Origin: Acidobacteriota bacterium
GTDB taxonomy: Bacteria; Acidobacteriota; Thermoanaerobaculia; Multivoradales; JAHEKO01
Length of the DNA stretch: 12,611 nt
Reading direction: 5' to 3'
Assembly (NCBI GenBank): GCA_024638355.1
Contig: JAHEKO010000041.1
Span: forward strand, 2,881-15,491
Part shown: piece by piece, positions 1-7,005 of the stretch
Numbering within the stretch: the first letter of the stretch is position 1
Layout of the letters: each line of letters starts with the position of its first letter
The notes under the pieces: model-generated
Database searches by the model: none
The model's input: the letters and a program-made list of their open reading frames with translations, nothing else
What the model was told of the DNA's origin: nothing
Translations under genes and position numbers: made by a program

Positions 1-356
1 TCCTTGCCGTAGTTGACGTTGGTCGGCTCGAGACCGGAGCGGGTGGCCAGCTCCCGGACCTCGGCGAGGATCCGCGTCAGCCGCACATTCTCGCTCGACA
101 GCTGATCGCCGTAGAACCGGTCGATCGCCTTACGGCTGCCCTGCAGCCGCGCCACGGACTCGGTCAGACGCTCTCGCTCCGCGGCCAGCTGGTCGAGCTC
201 CGCCTGGCTGCGCTCGATCCTCGAGCTGCGCAACTGCGCCTGGCCGGCCAGAACCAGGCGGTAGGCCGACAGCAGCACCAGATTGGCTGCCAGAAAAGCG
301 AGGGCCGGTACCCACCAGCGGGTGTGTGCCCGCCACGCGCCACCGCCGACGGTCAT
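1..356 (-). CDS. pilO: PilO-like inner-membrane alignment protein (partial, C-terminus beyond left edge)
   Basis: Only the first 118 codons are present. The frame starts with ATG at 356 and is still open at position 1. The ATG overlaps the pilN stop (ATGA) and is preceded by an excellent ribosome binding site, GGAGGTGA, at 368..361. The product has a short basic N-terminus, one membrane segment (about residues 14-37, starting WWVPALAFLAANL), then a charged heptad-like coiled coil (about 40-80). The start of a globular part includes RSGLEPTNVNYGK, which resembles the beginning of the ferredoxin-like domain of PilO/GspM proteins. PilO pairs with PilN in the inner membrane and periplasm to link the cytoplasmic motor to the outer-membrane secretin. 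Assignment rests on architecture and on its place directly after pilM and pilN. GspM of a type II secretion system is the main alternative. Confidence 0.75.
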   Translation of the reverse strand, partial: MTVGGGAWRAHTRWWVPALAFLAANLVLLSAYRLVLAGQAQLRSSRIERSQAELDQLAAERERLTESVARLQGSRKAIDRFYGDQLSSENVRLTRILAEVRELATRSGLEPTNVNYGK

Positions 357-1078
357 TCGGTCACCTCCGTCGGCGCCGCGGCCGCGGGCTCCCTCGCCGC
401 CCCTTCCCCGGTCCCGTCGTCTCCCGCCGTCGCGGGCGCCGAGGCTTCGTTCTCGTTCGCGTCGCCGCCCGCCACGGCCTCCGCCGGCGGTCGATGGGCG
501 GCGTAGATCACGCTCAGGCTGAAGTCGACCAGCTGATCATCTCGCAGCGACTCCTTGCTCAGATTCGGCGCACGGAAGCTGCGATGGCTGAACAGAGCGT
601 CGACAAACGCCAGCACCACCTCGGAGCTCAAGGCCGTGCCTCGAATTCCGAGCACGACCTCGTTCTCCTCGGCCGCGGTCCGGCCTCGTCGGCTCTCGCT
701 CTCGAACGACGGCGACAGGGTGACCAGCCGCAGATCGGCGGGCATCACCTCGGCCAGCCGGTCGAACAGATTGCTCCACGAGAAGCTCCGCTCCGAGATC
801 TTCGAGTTCAGGAAGGCCGCCTGCTCGTTCAAGAACTCCACGTCGTAGCCGGCCAGCTCGGCCTCCAGAGCCGCGACCTCTCCACGCTCGCGCTCGAGCG
901 AGGTCTGTAGATCGCGCTGCCGATCGCGATTCTCGCTGGAGCCGGAGTAGTGGGACAGATAGAGCCTGACGTTGAAACCCGCCACCGCCAGTCCGACGAG
1001 CCAGAGCAGCAGGGTGACGCGCACCACCGGCCGCGGATTCAGGAATGGCCGGCGCGCCAGGTTCAGCTCGTGGCTCAC
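353..1078 (-). CDS. pilN: PilN-like pilus/secretion inner-membrane protein
   Basis: A 241-residue protein beginning with GTG at 1078. The start overlaps the pilM stop as GTGA and has GGAGGT at 1087..1082; an in-frame start further upstream would overlap pilM by about 88 bases. Residues 5-14 (LNLARRPFLN) match the short cytoplasmic N-terminal peptide by which PilN proteins bind PilM. A membrane segment spans about 18-40, a coiled coil about 48-90, and a periplasmic ferredoxin-like PilN/GspL-type domain about 98-194. The last 46 residues (196-241) are a low-complexity Ala/Glu/Gly/Pro tail, which is unusual for the family. In known systems PilN heterodimerises with PilO and connects to PilM, and the gene order here supports that. 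It sits between pilM and pilO with 4-base overlaps on both sides, implying coupled translation. Confidence 0.82.
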   Translation of the reverse strand: MSHELNLARRPFLNPRPVVRVTLLLWLVGLAVAGFNVRLYLSHYSGSSENRDRQRDLQTSLERERGEVAALEAELAGYDVEFLNEQAAFLNSKISERSFSWSNLFDRLAEVMPADLRLVTLSPSFESESRRGRTAAEENEVVLGIRGTALSSEVVLAFVDALFSHRSFRAPNLSKESLRDDQLVDFSLSVIYAAHRPPAEAVAGGDANENEASAPATAGDDGTGEGAAREPAAAAPTEVTE

Positions 1079-2058
1079 GCGACCTCCGTGCAGGCGGCGC
1101 CGAACAGCGGAGCGACCTCGTTGGCTTCGACGCTGGGAGAGATGCCTTCGAGGAACGGCCATTCCTCGCCGAGCAGGCTCGGCGTGGCTTCGAAAGCCTC
1201 CTGCAGCCAGTCACTCCACGGCGCCTCGGCCGTCCGCGGACCGACGAGCACGATCCGCTGCACCTCGTCGCGGCCGAGCTTCTCGGCCAGGAAGGTACGG
1301 GTCAGTCGCAGGTCTCGCAGCACGAATCGACGCAGCGCCTCCGGCGGCAGCTCCGTGTGGTAGGACTTGTAGCGATGTACCACCGGCTCGCCGCGCTGGA
1401 TGATGAGCAGACTGTAGGCATTCTCGGCGACCAGGGCAACCGCCGCCAGATCGAGTCCGCCCAGCGCCGCGTGCAGGGCGGTGAGCAGCGACAGGCTCTG
1501 GTTCGAGATGTGTCCCAGCCGGATGCCGCGCTCGCCGAACGCCTCCTCGACCTGGGTGAGCAGCTGACTGCTGCCGAATCCCATCACCACCCGCCGCGGC
1601 TCTTCCTGGCTCGCCAGCGGCGGCACCTCGCGCGCGTCGAGGCGCAGGTCTTCGATCCGAAACGGCACTTGCAGCTTCAGCTTGAAGCGTAGTAGCTCGA
1701 GCCGCTCGTCGGGCTTGCGCGGCAGCTCGCCCGCCTCGGAGAAGGTGATCCGGAACCAGTCGTCGGGAAGCACCAGCGAGGCCTCCTTCACCGGCATCGA
1801 GCCCTTGGCGAGAAGCTCGCCGATCGCGGCCTGCAGCTCCGCCGGCTCGCGGACCAGGCCGCCCAAAGGCCCGTCGCTGAAAAAATCCTCGTCGAGCTCG
1901 ACGCTGTGGTACTCGCCGAAGCGCACGCCGTCGCCGTTGGTGGGAAAGAGGCCGTAACGCAGCCGCCGCCGCTCGATGCCGAAGACATGCGGCGGCACCG
2001 GCTGCGGGTCGAGCCCGAGCAGGCGCTTACTCCACGAAGGTAACTTTGTTGATCTCAC
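1075..2058 (-). CDS. pilM: PilM-like actin-fold protein, divergent
   Basis: A soluble protein of 327 residues from the GTG at 2058, with no membrane segment. It lies between the ATPase gene and pilN, where PilM (or the cytoplasmic half of GspL) is expected, and it has PilM-like stretches such as HVFGIERRRLRYG (24-36), LLRFKLKLQVPFRIEDL (122-138) and IIQRGEPVVHRYKSYH (219-234). PilM forms the cytoplasmic ring that binds the PilN N-terminus and communicates with the motor ATPase. The usual DIGSSSIK-type phosphate loop is replaced by FGIERRRLRYG, and the second DxG loop by VAENAYS, so nucleotide binding is doubtful. The GTG start overlaps gspE by 32 bases and lacks a well-spaced ribosome site. 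An in-frame CTG at 2022 has GGAG seven bases upstream and would give 315 residues. Function by context is fairly sure, the exact start is not. Confidence 0.75.
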   Translation of the reverse strand: MRSTKLPSWSKRLLGLDPQPVPPHVFGIERRRLRYGLFPTNGDGVRFGEYHSVELDEDFFSDGPLGGLVREPAELQAAIGELLAKGSMPVKEASLVLPDDWFRITFSEAGELPRKPDERLELLRFKLKLQVPFRIEDLRLDAREVPPLASQEEPRRVVMGFGSSQLLTQVEEAFGERGIRLGHISNQSLSLLTALHAALGGLDLAAVALVAENAYSLLIIQRGEPVVHRYKSYHTELPPEALRRFVLRDLRLTRTFLAEKLGRDEVQRIVLVGPRTAEAPWSDWLQEAFEATPSLLGEEWPFLEGISPSVEANEVAPLFGAACTEVA

Positions 2059-3664
2059 GTAGCGTCGTCACTCCCTGGGCGACTCGTTCGAGCGCGGATT
2101 CGCGCAGAAAGCTCATTCCCTCTTCCTTGGCCGCGCGCTTGATCTCCGACGCCGGCCGCCGCTCGAGGATCAGCTCGCGAATGCGATCGGACAGATTCAG
2201 CAGCTCGGAGATGGCGGTACGGCCGAGGAACCCGGTGCCGTTGCACTCGATGCACCCGGTGCCCTCGTAGAAGGTCGTCTCGGCGACGAACCCTTCCGCG
2301 AGACCGCTCTCGCGGGTCAGCTCCTCGGTCAACTCCATCGGTCGCCTGCAGTTGTCGCACACCCGGCGCACGAGCCGCTGCGCGAGCACGCAGTTGAGCG
2401 CCGAGACGAAATTGTAGAGGTCGACGTTCATGTTGAGGAAGCGGCCCAGCACGTCGACCACGTTGTTGGCGTGCACGGTGGTGAACACCAGATGGCCGGT
2501 GAGCGCCGACTGGACGGCGATCTGGGCGGTCTCCTCGTCGCGGATCTCGCCGACCATGATCTTGTCCGGATCGTGGCGGAGGATCGACCGCAGTCCGCGC
2601 GCGAAAGTGAGGCCCTTCTTCTCGTTCACCGGGATCTGAGTGATTCCCTTGAGCTGATACTCGACCGGATCCTCGATGGTGATGATCTTGTCCTCCGACG
2701 ACTGGATCTCCGAGAGGCAGGCGTAGAGCGTGGTCGTCTTACCCGAGCCGGTCGGCCCGGTGACCAGCACCATTCCGTACGGCTCGCGAATGAACCAGCG
2801 CAGACGCTGCACGGTTCTGTCGTCGAACCCGAGGATCGGCAGTCTCAGGGTCTTGAACTCCTTGCTCATCGACTCCTTGTCGAGAATCCGGATCACGCAG
2901 TCCTCGCCGTGCACCGAGGGCATGATCGAGACGCGGAAATCGATGGTGCGGCCTTCGAAGCGGAGCTTGAAGCGGCCGTCCTGAGGGACCCGCTTTTCGG
3001 CGATGTCCAGCTCCGCCATCACCTTGATCCGGCTGATCACGGTCTGGTGGTGGCGTTTGTCGATCGGCTCCATCGCCTGGTAGAGCACACCGTCGATGCG
3101 GTTCTTGACCACCACCTCGGTCTCGCGGGTCTCGACATGGATGTCGCTCGCGCGCCTCTGGATGGCGTTGAAGATGGTCGAATCGACCAGCCGGATGATC
3201 GGGCTCGAGTCCTGGGTGATGCGGTCGATCGACAGCACCTCTTCGCCGTCGCCGTCTTCCTGAACGAGCTGGATGCGGAAGTCCTCGGTCGCTTCGTCGA
3301 GCACCTGCTGAGCGCTCTCCGACCTCTGCAGGAGCTCGTCGATGCCGCTGCGTGAGCCGACCTTGATCTCCAGCGGCTGCCCGAGCAGCAGCTCGACCTC
3401 GTCGAGCTTGGTGATGTCGGTCGGATCGGCCATCACGATCGACACCCGGCCTTCGAGCTGCGCCTCGGGGATGAAACCGTACCGCAGCATCAGATCGAAG
3501 GGCGTAGTCCTGAAGAGGTCGTTGTCGATGCGCAGCCGCGCGACGTCCACGTACTCGAGGCCGTACTGCTCGGCCAGCTCCTGAGCGCGGCGGCGCTCCT
3601 CCACCTCGCGCGGCGCCAGCTCGTGCGCCTCGCTCGGGCGGGTCTCACGGTCTTCTACGGTCAT
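2027..3664 (-). CDS. gspE: GspE/PilB-type secretion ATPase
   Basis: A 545-residue hexameric motor ATPase that powers pilin or pseudopilin assembly at the cytoplasmic face. All family motifs are visible: Walker A GPTGSGKTT (303-311), Asp box EDPVEY (331-336), atypical Walker B IMVGEIRD with Glu373 (369-376), His box HLVFTTVHAN (391-400), and a tetracysteine zinc module with C436-x2-C439 and C471-x2-C474. The N-terminal 30-125 looks like the T2SSE/MshE N-domain, and the N2 domain (about 150-260) carries ASDIHVE. Length and motif order are normal for GspE/PilB; the zinc module and the absence of PilT features argue for an assembly rather than a retraction ATPase. The ATG at 3664 follows GGAGGA at 3676..3671 with a 6-base spacer, 13 bases after the gspF stop. 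Whether to call it gspE or pilB cannot be settled without the pilins. Confidence 0.95.
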   Translation of the reverse strand: MTVEDRETRPSEAHELAPREVEERRRAQELAEQYGLEYVDVARLRIDNDLFRTTPFDLMLRYGFIPEAQLEGRVSIVMADPTDITKLDEVELLLGQPLEIKVGSRSGIDELLQRSESAQQVLDEATEDFRIQLVQEDGDGEEVLSIDRITQDSSPIIRLVDSTIFNAIQRRASDIHVETRETEVVVKNRIDGVLYQAMEPIDKRHHQTVISRIKVMAELDIAEKRVPQDGRFKLRFEGRTIDFRVSIMPSVHGEDCVIRILDKESMSKEFKTLRLPILGFDDRTVQRLRWFIREPYGMVLVTGPTGSGKTTTLYACLSEIQSSEDKIITIEDPVEYQLKGITQIPVNEKKGLTFARGLRSILRHDPDKIMVGEIRDEETAQIAVQSALTGHLVFTTVHANNVVDVLGRFLNMNVDLYNFVSALNCVLAQRLVRRVCDNCRRPMELTEELTRESGLAEGFVAETTFYEGTGCIECNGTGFLGRTAISELLNLSDRIRELILERRPASEIKRAAKEEGMSFLRESALERVAQGVTTLREINKVTFVE

Positions 3665-3677
3665 GAGCTTTCCTCCG

Positions 3678-4895
3678 TCACTGCCTCACCTCGCCGAGCA
3701 GGCTGAAGAGCGGCAGATAGACCGACACCAGCAGCAGCGCAACGACGGTCCCCATGAAGACCAGCATCACCGGCTCGAGGAGCGCCAGCAGGCGCTGCAT
3801 TTGGGTCTCGACTTCCTGATCGAGGAAGTCCGACGCGTGGTTGAGCATCTCGTCCAGCGCTCCGGTCGCCTCGCCTACCTTGACCATGTCGATGGTGATA
3901 TCGGGAGCGATCCGCGAGTCGGTCAACGCCTGGTGGAGGGCCAGCCCTTCCTTGACCCAGTCGGTCAACGGCGCCAGGGCGCGCCGGATGTAGGCATTGC
4001 CGACCGCGCCGGTGGCGCTCTGCAGCGAGGTGACCATCGGCATGCCGCCCGCCAGCAGGGTGGCCAGCGAGCGGGTGAACTCGGAAAAGGCGAGCCGCTC
4101 GAAGATGCCGCCGAGGACCGGTAGCTGAAGCTTGGCGCGATCGATGGCGAGCCGTCCGAGCTGGGTGCGGCTCCAGCGCTTGATGAAGACGTAGATCGCG
4201 ACTCCGGCCGTGAGCAGAATCGGCCAGTTGGCGCTCGCAAACCCCGACAGGCCCAGGGTGATGCGAGTGATCAGCGGCAGCTGGGTGTCGAGCGCGGAGA
4301 AGAACTCTGTGAACTTGGGCACCACGTAGAGCGTCATCACCGCGATCAGCCCGAACGACAGGAGCACCAACACGGCGGGGTAGACCAGCGCCGAGACCAC
4401 CCTCGACCGCGCTTCGCCGATCACCTCCTGATAGCGCACGAACCGGCGCACCACCTTCTCGAGCTCGCCCGTCCGCTCGCCGGCCAGCAGCGTCGGTCCG
4501 TAGATCGGAGGGAACGCGTCCGGGTAGGAGACGATCGCCTCGGAGAGGTCCGTGCCGGTTCGAACCTGCTCGCGAATGTCCTCGAGGATGTCGCGGAAGA
4601 ACGGATCCCGCTGACGATCGACGAGCACGTCGAGCGCCTGGACGATCGGCAGCCCCGACTTGAGCAGAGCCGCCAGCTCCTGGTTGAACAGTCGCAGCAC
4701 CCGATCGCTGATTCTCGTCCGCCGCTGACCCCATCGCGGCAGCGGCAGCCGGCCGAGCAGCCCCTGGCGCCGGATCTCGAACACATGGTAGCCGCGCTGC
4801 TCGAGCTCCTTGCGCATCGCCTGCTCGTCGCGGGCGCTGCGCTCCTCTTCGAGGATCCGCCCCTCGGGAGTGCCTATCTTGCAAACGAATTCCAT
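3678..4895 (-). CDS. gspF: GspF/PilC inner-membrane platform protein
   Basis: A 405-residue polytopic protein with the duplicated T2SSF domain. The first copy covers about 65-190 (LFNQELAALLKSGLPIVQAL, GERTGELE at 139-146) and the second about 268-395 (FTRSLATLLAGGMPMVTSL, GEATGALDE at 341-349). Membrane segments lie at about 168-192, 222-238 and 371-397. It also has the small N-terminal domain typical of the family (EFVCKIGTPEGRILEEE). GspF/PilC is the rotor-like platform coupling ATPase movement to extraction of pilin subunits from the membrane. The gene is 13 bases upstream of gspE and 21 bases downstream of the secretin-N-like gene, so it is almost certainly in the same transcript. Start ATG at 4895 has only a weak ribosome site. 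Length and motifs are ordinary for the family. Confidence 0.95.
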   Translation of the reverse strand: MEFVCKIGTPEGRILEEERSARDEQAMRKELEQRGYHVFEIRRQGLLGRLPLPRWGQRRTRISDRVLRLFNQELAALLKSGLPIVQALDVLVDRQRDPFFRDILEDIREQVRTGTDLSEAIVSYPDAFPPIYGPTLLAGERTGELEKVVRRFVRYQEVIGEARSRVVSALVYPAVLVLLSFGLIAVMTLYVVPKFTEFFSALDTQLPLITRITLGLSGFASANWPILLTAGVAIYVFIKRWSRTQLGRLAIDRAKLQLPVLGGIFERLAFSEFTRSLATLLAGGMPMVTSLQSATGAVGNAYIRRALAPLTDWVKEGLALHQALTDSRIAPDITIDMVKVGEATGALDEMLNHASDFLDQEVETQMQRLLALLEPVMLVFMGTVVALLLVSVYLPLFSLLGEVRQ

Positions 4896-4916
4896 GTCCG
4901 GCTCGCGGTCGACGCC

Positions 4917-5630
4917 TCAGCGCTCGTCCGTCTCGTCTCTCTTGCGGCAGTGCAGAACCACCATGAGCGCCCGCTCGCTCGACTCGGTGCGCGCCAGCCC
5001 GAGCACCATCGGCTTGTCGAGCTGCAGGTTCAGATTGGTGTGGATCAGCGGCTTGGTCTCGTCGTCGCCTTCGCGGCGCAAGACGCGGAAGCCGTGGAGC
5101 TTGACCCGGCGGTCGGCGCCGACCAGACCGAGCCGAAAGTCCACCTCGTAGTCGGGCCCGAGAGCCGACACCACGTCCCACCCCTCCGACGCATCGACCC
5201 TGGAGGTGGCCACCAGGCGGTAGGAGCGGTAGCGCAGCAGCTTCTGGAGCCGCGCCACCAGCTCGGGCGACAGGCCCGACTCGTCGCCGCCCTCGGTGCC
5301 GGCGCTCACGATCTGGATCTCGAGCCGCATCGACTGCGCCGGGTGATCGAAGTCGCGCAGCAACCGGGCGATCTCCGCGATGACGGCCGGGGTGTCACGC
5401 ACCACCAGGGCATTGCCGCCGGGGCGCAGCTCGACCGTGCCTTCCGGCGAGAGGTAGGGATAGACCAGGCTCACCGCTTCGGCGGCGGTCTGATGGATCA
5501 GCGTGAATACCCGCTCGTCGTTGGCAGGCCGGGAAGCGTCGGGCTGGGCCTGGGCCGCGGTGGTGAGCATCGCTATCGTCAGCATGAGCGACCGGACGCT
5601 GCCGGCACGATTCTTGGTGGAGGTCGGCAC
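4917..5630 (-). CDS. Exported secretin-N-domain protein lacking a secretin barrel
   Basis: A 237-residue protein starting with GTG at 5630, with GGAG six bases upstream (5640..5637). Residues 1-28 form a signal peptide (hydrophobic LMLTIAMLTTAAQA, cleavage probably after AQA). Residues 41-97 have the N1/NolW-type secretin fold pattern: AAEAVSLVYPYLSPEGTVEL, then GGNALVVRDTPAVIAEI and LLRDFDHP. Full secretins carry several such domains followed by a membrane barrel of over 200 residues; here the protein ends without one. The C-terminal half (about 100-237) is beta-rich and ends with TNLNLQLDKPMVLGLA and ALMVVLHC, a pattern I do not assign to a named family. It is 25 bases after the anti-sigma gene and 21 bases before gspF. 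It is probably a periplasmic accessory or pilotin-like partner of a secretin encoded elsewhere. The role is inferred from context. Confidence 0.7.
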   Translation of the reverse strand: MPTSTKNRAGSVRSLMLTIAMLTTAAQAQPDASRPANDERVFTLIHQTAAEAVSLVYPYLSPEGTVELRPGGNALVVRDTPAVIAEIARLLRDFDHPAQSMRLEIQIVSAGTEGGDESGLSPELVARLQKLLRYRSYRLVATSRVDASEGWDVVSALGPDYEVDFRLGLVGADRRVKLHGFRVLRREGDDETKPLIHTNLNLQLDKPMVLGLARTESSERALMVVLHCRKRDETDER

Positions 5631-5655
5631 CGGAGGCTCCGGATCGAAGGTCGGG

Positions 5656-6195
5656 CTAGACGTCGATCGACTCGTCGACGACCATGATGACCGACAGGTC
5701 CTCTTCTCCCAGCTGGTAGATCCGGGCCAGCGGCAGATCGAGGGGCTCGATCATCGGCGCCGGTCCGTCGACGAGAGTGAGTCTTCCGGCCGGCGGCGAG
5801 CTCGTTTCCGCGGCCGGTTCCAGCTGGGTGGACGCGGTCTCCGGCTGCCGGAAGCTCTGCTGGGGAAGCAAGAAGGCCAGGGCGATGATCGCCGCCGCGG
5901 CCGCCGCCCGGCCGATCCGGCGGCGCAGCTCGCCCGCGGTCCGCTCGGTCTCGCGCGCGCGGCGCAGGGTTCTCACGTTGGTCTTGATCCGCTCGATCTC
6001 ATCGTCGTCCACTTCGAGCGGAGGCTGCGCCACGAACAGCATGGAGGGGTCCAGCTCCACCGCCGCCGCCCGGCAGCGGCCACACCCGGCCAGATGGTCG
6101 ACCGCGCCGCGCCAGTCCGGCGAGCTCTCGAAATCCGCCTCGGCGAGCGCCCGGTCGCGATCGAGGAGCAGCCGCCGCCAATCGGGACAGCTCAC
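5656..6195 (-). CDS. Membrane-anchored zinc-type anti-sigma factor
   Basis: A 179-residue protein from the GTG at 6195, which overlaps the sigma-gene stop as GTGA and has GAGGG six bases upstream (6206..6202). A GTG at 6210 would add five residues and is less likely. The N-terminal domain has the anti-sigma zinc signature: Cys3, then His34-x3-Cys38-x2-Cys41 (HLAGCGRC). A charged linker (about 63-93) leads to a membrane segment at about 94-112 (AAAAAAIIALAFLLP). A Pro/Ser/Thr-rich region and a short outer tail follow, ending in ARIYQLGEEDLSVIMVVDES. Such proteins hold an ECF sigma factor inactive at the membrane until a signal or proteolysis releases it. Position immediately after the sigma gene makes that partner nearly certain. 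The signal sensed is unknown; the downstream pilus genes suggest an envelope or assembly cue. Confidence 0.85.
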   Translation of the reverse strand: MSCPDWRRLLLDRDRALAEADFESSPDWRGAVDHLAGCGRCRAAAVELDPSMLFVAQPPLEVDDDEIERIKTNVRTLRRARETERTAGELRRRIGRAAAAAAIIALAFLLPQQSFRQPETASTQLEPAAETSSPPAGRLTLVDGPAPMIEPLDLPLARIYQLGEEDLSVIMVVDESIDV

Positions 6196-6833
6196 GTCGC
6201 GCCCTCGCACGGTGCCGGCAGGGACCGGCCGACACCCGCGTATTCCGGATAGCGCCTGGCCAGCTCGGCGCGCAGGTGCTTGCGAGCCGTGAACAGGTGG
6301 TTGCGAACGGTCGACTCGCGGCAGCCGGCGATCTGGGCCACCTCGCGCGAGCTGAGGCCGGCCAGCTCACGCAGCAGGAAGACCTGGCGTTGCTTCTCGG
6401 TCAAGCCGGCGGCCAGCTCGTGCAGGATGCGCTCGACCTCCTGGCGACCGAGCCGGGCGTGCTCCGAACGCTGCTTCACCTCGCCGAGGTCCGAAAAGTG
6501 GCGTCGCACCGGCTCGAGCTGCCGGAACTGGCTGCGCCTCGAGCGCAGCAGGTCGATCGCCAGGTTGCTGGCGATGCGGTAGACCCAGGTGTTGACGCTC
6601 CATCGCGCGTCGAATCGGGCGCGATGCTCCCACACCCGGACGAAGCTGAGCTGCACGATGTCGCGAGCGTCTTCGCGGTCGCCCACCATGCGGTAGACGT
6701 GCTGCAGCAGCTGCCGCGACTTGCGCTCGATCAGAGTGTCGAGCGCCCACTCCTCGTCGCGCTGCAGGGCGAGCAGGAGCTCTCGGTCGGAGAGCTCGGA
6801 GCGATCGGTCGATGGCTGTGCTGGCGACGGCAA
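6192..6833 (-). CDS. ECF-family RNA polymerase sigma factor (RpoE-like)
   Basis: A 213-residue group IV sigma factor. Region 2 (about 17-100) contains DARDIVQLSFVRVWEHRARF and NTWVYRIASNLAIDLLR, the helices that bind core RNA polymerase and the -10 element. Region 4 (about 134-190) contains LTEKQRQVFLLRELAGLSS and the helix-turn-helix REVAQIAGCRESTVRNHLF for -35 recognition. There is no region 1.1 or 3. I chose the TTG at 6833 because AGGG lies six bases upstream (6843..6840) and the length fits the family. The frame stays open to 7007, but that extension would overlap waaA, contain the TATAAT box, and encode low-complexity Gly/Arg sequence. The anti-sigma gene follows with a 4-base overlap. 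The sigma factor probably directs its own operon or envelope genes; the regulon cannot be read from the protein. Confidence 0.9.
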   Translation of the reverse strand: MPSPAQPSTDRSELSDRELLLALQRDEEWALDTLIERKSRQLLQHVYRMVGDREDARDIVQLSFVRVWEHRARFDARWSVNTWVYRIASNLAIDLLRSRRSQFRQLEPVRRHFSDLGEVKQRSEHARLGRQEVERILHELAAGLTEKQRQVFLLRELAGLSSREVAQIAGCRESTVRNHLFTARKHLRAELARRYPEYAGVGRSLPAPCEGAT

Positions 6834-6948
6834 AATAATCCCTGCATTCGGGTTTACGGGCGGTCCGGGGCCGGCGTCTAGGGTCGCATCACCACCCTGT
6901 CCGGCGCTGTGACGGCCGCCGCACCGACCTCGGCATCGAGCGCCACGG

Positions 6949-6954
6949 ATTATA
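6949..6954 (-). promoter_or_regulatory. Candidate -10 box for the sigma/pilus operon
   Basis: On the minus strand the sequence reads GGGAGTATAATCCG, a perfect TATAAT at 6954..6949 in an otherwise GC-rich region. Sixteen bases upstream is CAGGTT (6976..6971), a poor match to the -35 consensus. Predicted transcription would start near 6942 and give a leader of about 110 bases before the TTG at 6833. A housekeeping sigma is the most likely user. On the other strand the same bases read TATACT, so the box could in principle also serve waaA. Confidence 0.45.
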
Positions 6955-6968
6955 CTCCCGCCGGAGTC

Positions 6969-6995
6969 GGAACCTGCGTCTCGGCAGCCTCCGTC
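6969..6995 (+). promoter_or_regulatory. Candidate ECF-type promoter upstream of waaA
   Basis: GGAACC at 6969-6974 is followed after 17 bases by CGTC at 6992-6995, the general arrangement recognised by many ECF sigma factors (GGAAC at -35, CGTC at -10). Transcription would begin near 7002, only a few bases before the waaA ATG at 7006, and waaA has no Shine-Dalgarno sequence. The spacing is about one base longer than the commonest form. A chance match is possible in GC-rich DNA, so this is a hypothesis. Confidence 0.25.
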
Positions 6996-7005
6996 GGGCT
7001 CCTCC

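Noticed and set aside
3661-5181. A 506-codon minus-strand frame overlapping gspF.
   Set aside because: Low-complexity Arg/Ala/Gly composition, and gspF in the neighbouring frame has complete motifs and membrane segments.
6951-6956. TATACT on the plus strand as a sigma-70 -10 box for waaA.
   Set aside because: No acceptable -35 element lies 16-18 bases upstream; the same bases form a perfect TATAAT for the opposite strand.
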